The position numbers were made by a program, and so were the translations under genes. A stretch of 64,000 nt of DNA from Alphaproteobacteria bacterium (GTDB taxonomy: Bacteria > Pseudomonadota > Alphaproteobacteria > Sphingomonadales > Kordiimonadaceae), in NCBI GenBank assembly GCA_013372975.1, contig JABXIS010000006.1, positions 20,741 through 84,740 of the forward strand, in the 5' to 3' direction. Below are positions 57,364 to 64,000 of this stretch, in pieces (positions within the stretch are counted from its first letter, which is position 1; every line of letters starts with the position of its first letter). The notes beneath the pieces are model-generated. The model searched no databases. It was not told the DNA's origin and worked only from the letters and a program-made list of their open reading frames with translations.

Positions 57364-57903
57364 TTAGCTGTTCACTTTCAGAAGTGAACGGGCAAGTTCC
57401 TGACTACGCTCAAGCGCCATGTAGGAATCCATCAGAATTTCCATGGTATTGAGTGTTTGGGCTTCACCAGCCAAATCAGCTTCTGCACCTTCACCAGCGG
57501 CGGGAGCCATATCGGACAATGCTTCAGCTGACATTTCTTCAATTGACGATTCAAACTGGGATTGCACCAATTCAAAAACGCGGCTTGTTTCCCGGGTACC
57601 TGCGTAGAGGGCCGCAAAATTATCGCCTGCGCTGTCGTCCACCATACCCTGATGGCATGTCTGAACTTCCGCAAATGCGCCAAGAGCTTCTTTGAACATC
57701 TTGGTTGTCTCAATGATTTTTTGATCAGCATTCAACGTCTCAACACTTTCAATTGCAGGCATCCCATCCTTGAAAGCGCTGATCGGCGCGAGGCAAGTTC
57801 CCTCATAGCTAACAGCAGAATTTACTTCACCAGCAATAGCACCACCTGCGCCCATTGCCAGCCCTAACACGACACCGGCGACCCGGTTTTTGTTGAGTAT
57901 CAT
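57364..57903 (-). CDS. Secreted helical protein, paralogue B
   Basis: 179 residues from the Met at 57903 (MILNKNRVAG), preceded by GGGAGG at 6 nt; longer frames at 57948 have poorer starts. Signal peptide 'VAGVVLGLAMGAGGAIAGEV'. Two Cys as in paralogue A ('EGTCLAPISAFKDGMP', 'VQTCHQGMVDDSAG'). The shared block 'VQSQFESSIEEMSAEALSDM' plus 'APAAGEG' and 'MEILMDSYMALERSQELAR' shows common ancestry. Unknown family and function. It has its own terminator, so the two paralogues are separate units. Confidence 0.78.
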   Translation of the reverse strand: MILNKNRVAGVVLGLAMGAGGAIAGEVNSAVSYEGTCLAPISAFKDGMPAIESVETLNADQKIIETTKMFKEALGAFAEVQTCHQGMVDDSAGDNFAALYAGTRETSRVFELVQSQFESSIEEMSAEALSDMAPAAGEGAEADLAGEAQTLNTMEILMDSYMALERSQELARSLLKVNS

Positions 57904-58123
57904 GATACCTCCCAACTTTCCCATTACAGTTCCAATAGTGCCCCACAAGCTGGCGATATTGACTCAATTTTAACGAAATTGCAATTTTACTTTGGTTGGT
58001 TACATTGAATTCCCAAAATGACGCATATATTGAAATTTTCGTGCTACCTGACTAACAATCGGTTTTGCATTTTTTACACGGCCACCGACGCTTTTTATGT
58101 GGGTAAAGGCGAATCCAAACGCC

Positions 58124-58828
58124 CTAATCAGGTAACAAACCCCTTTCACGCCAAAGAGTGACATGCTGCGAAAATTCTTGCACAAAAAGCGACAAGTCTG
58201 GCCTCTTCTGGCATAGCAGGAAATTCGGGTCGCTATGCAATATGCGGCTGTTTTCCACCCTTAATATCTGACCACTCAAAACAACGGGCAATCGGCCAAA
58301 ACCGACATCGGCAGCCAATACATAGTCTACTCGGCCAGACAATAGCATGGCAGCAAGAACATCAACATTTGGCGCAGATATAAAGGTAGCGCCAGGCAGT
58401 TTCTCTTTCGGCCAGTCACGCGTTGCTGAAATACTCAATTTGCTGATTACGGCTTGGTCCAAGCCTTTGCTTGCTCCCCCCGCCCGCTTATATAGGCTAT
58501 AATTTACGTCAAAAAACCGGGCGCCCACCAATGTTGTTTCAGAGGCCCAGCTCAAGTCAGCGATGGTGCAATCAACTTGATTGGCGGCGAAACGCCGGTA
58601 GGCCCGTTCAAGTGGCATGGGGCGGAAATCCACGTGCGGGAAAAGGGTTACGCTCTCACTGAGTATGGTCTGGGATGCCGGATCGGGTTTGTGCTGGGTA
58701 AGCCCAACCGCAAATATAATGGTTTTCTCAGAAGATTGATCCGGTGCCGCATTCGCCGGAAAGCACCCCAACAAAATGAGAGCCACCAATCTTGCGTACC
58801 TGTCGATATTCTTCTTCAAGTTAACCAT
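58124..58828 (-). CDS. Periplasmic solute-binding-type protein, orphan
   Basis: 234 residues from the Met at 58828 (MVNLKKNIDRYARLVAL), which has AGGAGA at 6 nt. Signal peptide 'YARLVALILLGCFPANAA'. A weak SBP_bac_3-like fold: 'IIFAVGLTQHKPDPASQTIL', 'AYRRFAANQVDCTIADLSW', 'LSGRVDYVLAADVGFGRLP'. A Cys occurs in 'LLCQKRPDLSLFVQEFSQH'. Like the protein at 55757 it has no ABC partner genes. The two flank the tandem paralogues, so the four genes may form a small secreted set. Confidence 0.75.
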   Translation of the reverse strand: MVNLKKNIDRYARLVALILLGCFPANAAPDQSSEKTIIFAVGLTQHKPDPASQTILSESVTLFPHVDFRPMPLERAYRRFAANQVDCTIADLSWASETTLVGARFFDVNYSLYKRAGGASKGLDQAVISKLSISATRDWPKEKLPGATFISAPNVDVLAAMLLSGRVDYVLAADVGFGRLPVVLSGQILRVENSRILHSDPNFLLCQKRPDLSLFVQEFSQHVTLWRERGLLPD

Positions 58829-58903
58829 ATTCTCCTGCGGCGCACCATGTTTCCAACGAGAATACGACAGAACACCCGGCAAACAAACTGATCTCTGCGA
58901 ACT

Positions 58904-60055
58904 CTAGGCAGACGCTGGCGCCAGGAATTCCCGGAATCGACGCGCCACGTCAAACGGCCCTATATCAGGCCGCCCAAGGTTCACCTTACTACCAACCTTT
59001 ATTCTCAAATGTATTAGATGTGGTCCGGTATCCCGAAAACTGTGTGCAAGAGCATCCCGAAAAGACTGCTCTGACGCACAGCGATGGAAACTCCCATACC
59101 CGCAAGCCTCAGCGATCCCCGCAAAATCAACATTCGGCGCTGCACCTCTTTGACCACCGGTAGATTCATGGCATCCGTTGTCGAGTATTACGTGAACAAG
59201 GTTTTCTGGTGCCTGTTCGCCAACAACCGCCATGGTGCCAAGGCGCATCAACGCCGCACCATCGCCATCAACCACAACGGTGGGCAGATCTGAAGTTAGA
59301 GCTACCCCAAGCCCGACGGCTGAAGCTGACCCCATTGCCCCAACCATGTAGAGGTTTTGGGGCTGATCAATAATAGAATAGAGCTCCCGCCCACACTTCC
59401 CTGTCGTTGCAATTAAAGCAGCGGCACTCGGGCACGCCGATGCAAGTGTCTCCAAAGCCTCATATCTTGCAAGGCATGGCTCAGCCACCTCCATACATTC
59501 CGTATTCTTCGTTCCTGAGGGGGCAGCTCCACCATCAGCCCTCGAAACGCCATTCTCTTTCGAATGAAAGGTATCCGAGGCGGCCAGAAAAGCTACAGGG
59601 TAATTTGTCTCCCGCATCTGCTCGATGGCTTGCTTTATCTGTGTTACCGCTTCTTCCTGATCAGTTGAGAGCAGCTTCCAAGGCACTGATAACAGATCCA
59701 GCATTTCTGTGGTAATTTGCCCCATCGCCTCGTGCTGAGGCTCGTCCTTCACACCCGGCTGTCCGCGCCAACCGATAAAAAGCAGGGAAGGAATACCAAA
59801 AGGCCTGTTCAGCGAAGACAGGACATTGACCAGGTTTCCCAAGCCTGAGTTTTGCAGGAAAACTGCGGTTTCCTTTCCAGAAAGCCACGCACCAGCGGCA
59901 ACCGCCAAGGCCTCCCCCTCGATAGAGGCTGAAACATATTCTTTTTCGGCCTGAAGTTCCGCAAACAAAGGGCCCAAAAGAGAGCAAGGCACCCCTGAGA
60001 AAAACTCTATTCCTTCGGCCTTTATCCTTTCTAAAAACGACTTTGCATCAATCAT
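58904..60055 (-). CDS. aepY: Phosphonopyruvate decarboxylase (TPP-dependent)
   Basis: 383 residues. Decarboxylates phosphonopyruvate to phosphonoacetaldehyde, which pulls the unfavourable PEP mutase step forward. N-terminal TPP pyrimidine domain 'IEFFSGVPCSLLGPLFAELQ', 'EGEALAVAAGAWLSGKE', 'VFLQNSGLGNLVNVLSSLN'; C-terminal pyrophosphate domain 'VDGDGAALMRLGTMAVVG' with a following Asn in 'ILDNGCHESTGGQRG'. This two-domain single-chain form is typical of phosphonate (and sulfopyruvate) decarboxylases. It overlaps the PEP mutase gene by 8 bp. Confidence 0.92.
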   Translation of the reverse strand: MIDAKSFLERIKAEGIEFFSGVPCSLLGPLFAELQAEKEYVSASIEGEALAVAAGAWLSGKETAVFLQNSGLGNLVNVLSSLNRPFGIPSLLFIGWRGQPGVKDEPQHEAMGQITTEMLDLLSVPWKLLSTDQEEAVTQIKQAIEQMRETNYPVAFLAASDTFHSKENGVSRADGGAAPSGTKNTECMEVAEPCLARYEALETLASACPSAAALIATTGKCGRELYSIIDQPQNLYMVGAMGSASAVGLGVALTSDLPTVVVDGDGAALMRLGTMAVVGEQAPENLVHVILDNGCHESTGGQRGAAPNVDFAGIAEACGYGSFHRCASEQSFRDALAHSFRDTGPHLIHLRIKVGSKVNLGRPDIGPFDVARRFREFLAPASA

Positions 60056-60998
60056 CTTGCTGACCGGCTCTTTGCTCCTCGCCCGCGACCAGGAGGTCTT
60101 TCATATCTGTCAGCTCGAAAATATCTTCGATAGAGGCAATATTGTGCGAGATTTTGGCAGAGGACCTCTGGTCAAACAAAGCCTTGGTTACGTTGCGCAT
60201 TGCTTCAATGCTGGCACGCATGCTGTGATTAGCCCAAATGATGTTGGTAACACCTGCATTCTGTAGCGTTTCGGCGCAAACGTCTGGATAGGTGGTGGGA
60301 ACAGCGATAAGCGGGACATCGCGGTCCCATGCATTTCCAAAAGCAACCAACTCATCTGGGACTGACTTTTTAGACTGCACAAGAACAGCATCTGCACCCG
60401 CATCAACATATGCATTGGCCCGTTCCAGGGCGGCATCCATTCCTGCACCTGTCACAAAAGCTTCAGTGCGAGCCACGACCAAAAAATCATCTTTCGTCTG
60501 ATTGTCTTTCGCTGCCGAAATTTTATGGGAAAACTCGCCAATGTCTGCCAAGGTCTGTTTAACGGGCGCAAAAGAATTGATCTTCGGGAACAATTTGTCC
60601 TCGATACAAATTCCGGCGACACCACGGCCGCATGCCTTTCGCACAAAACGGCTCAGGATGTTGAAATCGCCGTATCCACTGTCAGCATCCATCAACACGG
60701 GGATGTCGACAGTATCCACCATGGCCGATACCAGATCCAGTGACTCGGTCCATGTCAATTCATTCGCGTCGCGCAATCCCATCGATGCCGAAATTGTCAA
60801 ACTAGATGCCCAAAGTGCTTTAAAGCCGGCTTCCCCCGCAATGCGTGCCGAAATCGCATTGTGAGCTTCCATCAAAAACGCCATTTCCGGATCGCAAATC
60901 AGATGACGCAGGGCAGAAGCACTTGCATCGGGCTTAGCTTCAGTTAGGGGCACGCCTTGTTTCCTCGGATTCTTTACTTGCCGTTTGGTTCGTTGCAT
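60048..60998 (-). CDS. pepM: Phosphoenolpyruvate mutase
   Basis: 316 residues (start at 60998; a GTG at 61022 is an alternative). Rearranges PEP to phosphonopyruvate, making the C-P bond. The diagnostic 'EDKLFPKINSF' is at about 133-143. The catalytic Asp77 is in 'GLRDANEL', the Mg-binding 'DADSGYGD' at 104-111, and 'EAHNAISARIAGEAGFKALW' and 'WANHSMRASIEAM' are mutase hallmarks. The match to mutases rather than isocitrate lyases is strong. First gene of an operon with the decarboxylase, and divergent from the aminotransferase with about 100 bp between them. Confidence 0.96.
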   Translation of the reverse strand: MQRTKRQVKNPRKQGVPLTEAKPDASASALRHLICDPEMAFLMEAHNAISARIAGEAGFKALWASSLTISASMGLRDANELTWTESLDLVSAMVDTVDIPVLMDADSGYGDFNILSRFVRKACGRGVAGICIEDKLFPKINSFAPVKQTLADIGEFSHKISAAKDNQTKDDFLVVARTEAFVTGAGMDAALERANAYVDAGADAVLVQSKKSVPDELVAFGNAWDRDVPLIAVPTTYPDVCAETLQNAGVTNIIWANHSMRASIEAMRNVTKALFDQRSSAKISHNIASIEDIFELTDMKDLLVAGEEQRAGQQDD

Positions 60999-61097
60999 TC
61001 TTCTAATCGCACCTTCACACACTGGCTGTCAAAGGCCTTTTAAAATTCAGAAACGCAAGTGCCTGCAAAAGCTTAGGCACCAACATGTAGATCACGA

Positions 61098-62306
61098 ATG
61101 ACATTACCGCAATTGAGCAAGACCCTTACCGACCTTGATGGATATGCCACTAAGGCGATGGCCATGAAAGCACGTCAAATTCCGGGCGCAATCAATCTGG
61201 CATTTGGCGAACCGCATTTTGGGCCACACCCCGGAGCGAGAGAGCGCATCAGTTCTGAAGCCTTAAATTGGGAAACATTCCTGTCAACTTGCAAGAAGTA
61301 CGAGCAATCGCGCGGCATGAAGGCGCTAAGAGAAGCAATTGCTGATTATTATGCACGTCGGTATGGCATGAAAGTCGACCCGGAAAATGAAATCCTGATC
61401 ACGCATGGAGGGGTTGAAGCGATCAATCTGGCGGCCCTTATCACATGCGATCCAGGTGATACCATCTTGCTAACAGACCCCAGCTACATGCTGTATCAAA
61501 GGGCACTCGCAACACTTGGACGGCATCCTCTGGCGCTTACCCGCACGCCCGGAGAACATGAATATGCAGCGCTTGAGCAGGCGAGCAAGGATGGGTTTCC
61601 TAAAGCCAGAGCAATACTTGTCAACTCCCCGGAAAATCCAACCGGGTATGTAATGAGCCAAAAGGACATGGCGGCTTTATCCAAGATCGCGCAGGAGCAC
61701 AATTTGTGGGTCATTCATGACGAAGTTTATGACAGCATGGCTTTTGCCCGCCGGCATTTGCCTGCCCGGTCAATCTCAGGACTGGAAAATCGGACAATAC
61801 TGATCAACAGTTTCTCAAAAAAATATGGCATGCCTGGACTAAGAATTGGATGGCTTTGCGGGCCCGCAGAAGCAATTGATCTGGCCGCAAAGCTGCATGA
61901 CTTCATGTATCTTGGCGTAAACCAGTTTGCCGAAACCTGTGCTCTCCAATTGATAAGGGACGAAACTGGCGATCGCTGGATGGACGAAACGGCAGAACTG
62001 CTAGCTACGCGCGCCCAAGGGCTGATGAACACTCTAACACCGGAACTGGGTTTTGAGTGGCTCCGCTCACCAATGGGGGCGATGTTTGCCTTTCCTTCAG
62101 TCACCCGCCTCGCCAAAGAAAGGCGGCTGACACCAACCTCCAATGGTTTAGGAGATGCGGTCGCCCATTATTTATTGGGCACCAAGATGATCGCCACCAT
62201 ACCCGGGTATGTTTACGGCCGTTCGGGCCAAGACTGCCTTCGGATAATCACATGTTCTGACGCGGATACATTCGAGCGCGGCCTCAAAGCGCTGGCGTCA
62301 CTATAA
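61098..62306 (+). CDS. Class I/II PLP aminotransferase of the phosphonate locus
   Basis: 402 residues. Fold type I: 'LAFGEPHFGPHPGARERI', 'ITHGGVEAINLAALI', 'NSPENPTG' (176-183), 'VIHDEVYDSMAF' and the PLP Lys241 in 'NSFSKKYGMPGLRIGW'. It is of the aspartate-aminotransferase-like group, not the class V AepZ/PhnW group that usually makes 2-aminoethylphosphonate. The divergent pepM-decarboxylase operon suggests that it aminates phosphonoacetaldehyde or phosphonopyruvate. Its last 6 bp overlap the convergent ATP-grasp gene. Confidence 0.9.
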   Translation: MTLPQLSKTLTDLDGYATKAMAMKARQIPGAINLAFGEPHFGPHPGARERISSEALNWETFLSTCKKYEQSRGMKALREAIADYYARRYGMKVDPENEILITHGGVEAINLAALITCDPGDTILLTDPSYMLYQRALATLGRHPLALTRTPGEHEYAALEQASKDGFPKARAILVNSPENPTGYVMSQKDMAALSKIAQEHNLWVIHDEVYDSMAFARRHLPARSISGLENRTILINSFSKKYGMPGLRIGWLCGPAEAIDLAAKLHDFMYLGVNQFAETCALQLIRDETGDRWMDETAELLATRAQGLMNTLTPELGFEWLRSPMGAMFAFPSVTRLAKERRLTPTSNGLGDAVAHYLLGTKMIATIPGYVYGRSGQDCLRIITCSDADTFERGLKALASL

Positions 62307-63788
62307 AGCCAGTCGCTTGCTCACCATTTCACCAAATGCATCAGAAATATTCTGGAGGTAAGGCATCATATAGGGGAAATTCTGTCCATGAGCAAAACTG
62401 TGACGCATCGCAGGATTGAGTTCAAAAATCAAAACCGTGCCATCCGCAAGAAGCGTGAAATCGAAACCAAAAAACTCCAGACCAATGATTTCAGGAAGTC
62501 TTTGAAGCCGTTCATATATTTCAGCCCCCAAGAAACCTGCAGGATCAGAGAGAAATTCATGTTCCCTTGCTAACATCCAGGGATTTGCCGCCATGAAAGT
62601 TTTGCGGTTGCTGCCATGCACATTCCAAACTTGATCGATATGATGCACGACGGGATAAAGCTCACCGTCAATGGCAAAAAAACGGAGTTTCGAATAATGT
62701 CCTTCGGGGGAGGCATTTTCCTCAAACTGGATAACATACAGACTGTTTCCCTCAACACCCGACAAATAGGCCTTCAGTTCGGCATCAGAAGCAATCATCT
62801 CTGTTGAAACTGCGGTGTGCGTCCCGGTTTCACGAACAATAATTGGATAAACAAACCCTCTACTTTGAATATCCGCCACCAAATCGGCAGCTTCCCGACC
62901 TCTTGTCCCCATCCTTTCCGTTTTTGGAAATTTGATACCTTCAAGGTTATTCAGGCGCTGATAGTTGCCATCACGAGTGGTTTCCAGGACCCTTGACGGG
63001 TGATTGATAATCGGTTGTTTTATAGGGTTCTTGTTCAGGAAAGCGTCAAGTGTCCGAAGTGATCCCTCTTCTCGGTCTGCATCGGCTATTGTATTCAACA
63101 TAAGGTCAAAGTGACCGGCTTCAGAGAGCTTGGTTATATTGTCGCCAACAAGGGTATAATTTTTCATGTTAAAATCAGGCCGCTCCAGAAGGTGCAACAA
63201 CATGAAATGCCCGCCTCGCCGAAACGGATAATAGCCTTCCTGAGCATTGCCTCCAATCTTGAACTGACTGCCTTCAAATCCGGACATTACCAACAATGAT
63301 TTTGTCTCACCGGGCCTTGCTTGCTTGTCGCAGGGGTGGCTACTAAAAAAAGCCCGCAATCCATCAGCCGCACTTTTCTCATCACCACAAACATTGCGAA
63401 GGGCAGATAGGGTTGTCGCAAATTCCGTATTCCCAGGTTCGGCTTTCGCCAGCACCTCATACATCGAGCCCGCAAGTTGGAAATCGCCGTTTGCGAGAAC
63501 TCTTTCTGCATATTTAACTTTTGCATCAGGCGCCATGTTCTCAAATTCTGTCCGCGCCGAAGTACCTTCAAGCTCATGCGCAAATTGCTTCCAGACTTCA
63601 CTTTCTGGTAGCCGTCTGGTTTTTGAAAGAAGCAGTGAGTATTCTGCCGCGAGAATCTTGAGCATGTCCTTGGCTAGGCCCGGTTTGACCGTCGAGAGGT
63701 CATCACGAATTCTGCCGGCCACCTTGGCAGCTCTTGCAACCTCCCTGTCCAATTCTGTTGTTTCTGGCTTGCGCCGCCAAAATCTCAT
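62301..63788 (-). CDS. TPR/ATP-grasp-like protein next to the phosphonate genes
   Basis: 495 residues from the Met at 63788 (MRFWRRKPETTELDRE), which has GGGGAAG upstream; the frame is open to 63845. N-terminal 150 residues are helical and TPR-like ('YAERVLANGDFQLAGSMYEV'). The C-terminal half has ATP-grasp features: 'INHPSRVLETTRDGNYQRL', 'YPIIVRETGTHTA', 'LRFFAIDGELYPVVHHIDQV', then the metal ligands Asp443 ('GFDFTLL') with Glu456 and Asn458 ('FELNPAMRHSF'). ATP-grasp enzymes ligate acids to amines or phosphorylate acids. Near an aminophosphonate pathway it may make a peptide-like or amide phosphonate. Family not recognised. Confidence 0.75.
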   Translation of the reverse strand: MRFWRRKPETTELDREVARAAKVAGRIRDDLSTVKPGLAKDMLKILAAEYSLLLSKTRRLPESEVWKQFAHELEGTSARTEFENMAPDAKVKYAERVLANGDFQLAGSMYEVLAKAEPGNTEFATTLSALRNVCGDEKSAADGLRAFFSSHPCDKQARPGETKSLLVMSGFEGSQFKIGGNAQEGYYPFRRGGHFMLLHLLERPDFNMKNYTLVGDNITKLSEAGHFDLMLNTIADADREEGSLRTLDAFLNKNPIKQPIINHPSRVLETTRDGNYQRLNNLEGIKFPKTERMGTRGREAADLVADIQSRGFVYPIIVRETGTHTAVSTEMIASDAELKAYLSGVEGNSLYVIQFEENASPEGHYSKLRFFAIDGELYPVVHHIDQVWNVHGSNRKTFMAANPWMLAREHEFLSDPAGFLGAEIYERLQRLPEIIGLEFFGFDFTLLADGTVLIFELNPAMRHSFAHGQNFPYMMPYLQNISDAFGEMVSKRLAL

Positions 63789-63845
63789 TCCGCTGCTTCC
63801 CCAATCCTGTCGCAATTGCAAGATTGGTCGCACGTTTGACGTCAT

Positions 63846-64000
63846 TGTTCAAGGAGGACAAGAAAAGGCTTTTTTGCGGAGCTGGCGGGGCGTAGCAGAT
63901 AAAACGAAAGCCCCCGGATTTGGACCCTTTGTTTTATTGGTTTTGTGTGCAGGATTTAGCTTCTCTGACCTTGGCGCTATTTCGGCATGCTATCGTCTGC
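63846..64000. other. Right-edge sequence, no gene called
   Basis: About 155 bp upstream of the ATP-grasp gene up to the window edge. No complete frame or clear ribosome site is visible. A further gene may begin beyond the edge, so the phosphonate locus could extend there. Confidence 0.4.

Noticed and set aside
53626..58828. Calling the TIR block a known antiphage system (e.g. Thoeris or CBASS type)
   Set aside because: No ThsA-like, cyclase or SAVED partner is seen. The TIR protein is membrane-anchored with a TPR region, so it does not match those systems. Left as an open hypothesis.
1..64000. CRISPR arrays, insertion sequences, prophage genes
   Set aside because: No regularly spaced direct repeats, transposase or phage structural genes were seen in any frame. 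The S24 peptidase and TIR genes alone do not show a prophage.

Overview
The window looks like a chromosomal segment of a flagellated, Gram-negative alphaproteobacterium, probably free-living and aquatic. The recG / sdhE-mfd arrangement, a Usg-family protein, a DUF2336 protein and a PAS_5-type protein are all typical of that class. A large TonB receptor, beta-oxidation genes and a glutathione-dependent formaldehyde pathway suggest an aerobic heterotroph. A Kordiimonadales-like organism is my best guess, but that is inference from general resemblance. Genes lie on both strands in short operons. There is no rRNA, CRISPR array, insertion sequence or recognisable prophage.

Layout. 1-4500: a GNAT-like protein cut by the left edge, small hypothetical genes, an acyl-CoA carboxyltransferase and a REP-like intergenic element. 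4505-10549: recG divergent from sdhE-mfd. 10642-12471: two homologous ~30-residue membrane peptides (found by reading the intergenic DNA), then nhaA. 12622-17994: an outer-membrane barrel, a FrnE-like DsbA protein, a very small flagellar-rod-like protein, moaA, nadK and a secreted S10 peptidase. 18020-28006: a DUF2336-histidine kinase operon, flavin reductase, flgK-flgL, an EAL protein, an S24 peptidase lacking a DNA-binding domain, and an EF-hand protein. 28298-39499: tRNA-Leu(UAA), a CinA-like protein, frmA-lipoprotein-fghA, a sulfotransferase, purB, an amidohydrolase, CYTH-NUDIX, radC, map and sfsA. 39500-52639: a TonB receptor, a beta-oxidation block, usg, a two-subunit molybdenum hydroxylase, a cupin, an Lrp regulator and a TerB-like protein.

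52936-58828 looks like an accessory block. A NrtR-like Nudix regulator with an intact Nudix box sits 21 bp upstream of a membrane-anchored TIR-TPR protein. Two orphan solute-binding-type proteins and a tandem pair of small secreted paralogues of unknown family follow.

58904-63788 is a compact phosphonate biosynthesis locus. It holds PEP mutase and phosphonopyruvate decarboxylase on the minus strand, a class I aminotransferase on the plus strand, and a convergent TPR/ATP-grasp-like protein. PEP would be turned into phosphonopyruvate and then phosphonoacetaldehyde. The aminotransferase would give an aminophosphonate, and the ATP-grasp protein is a candidate to couple it to something else. This locus, the NrtR-TIR pair and the twin micro-proteins are the most promising places for undescribed biology.
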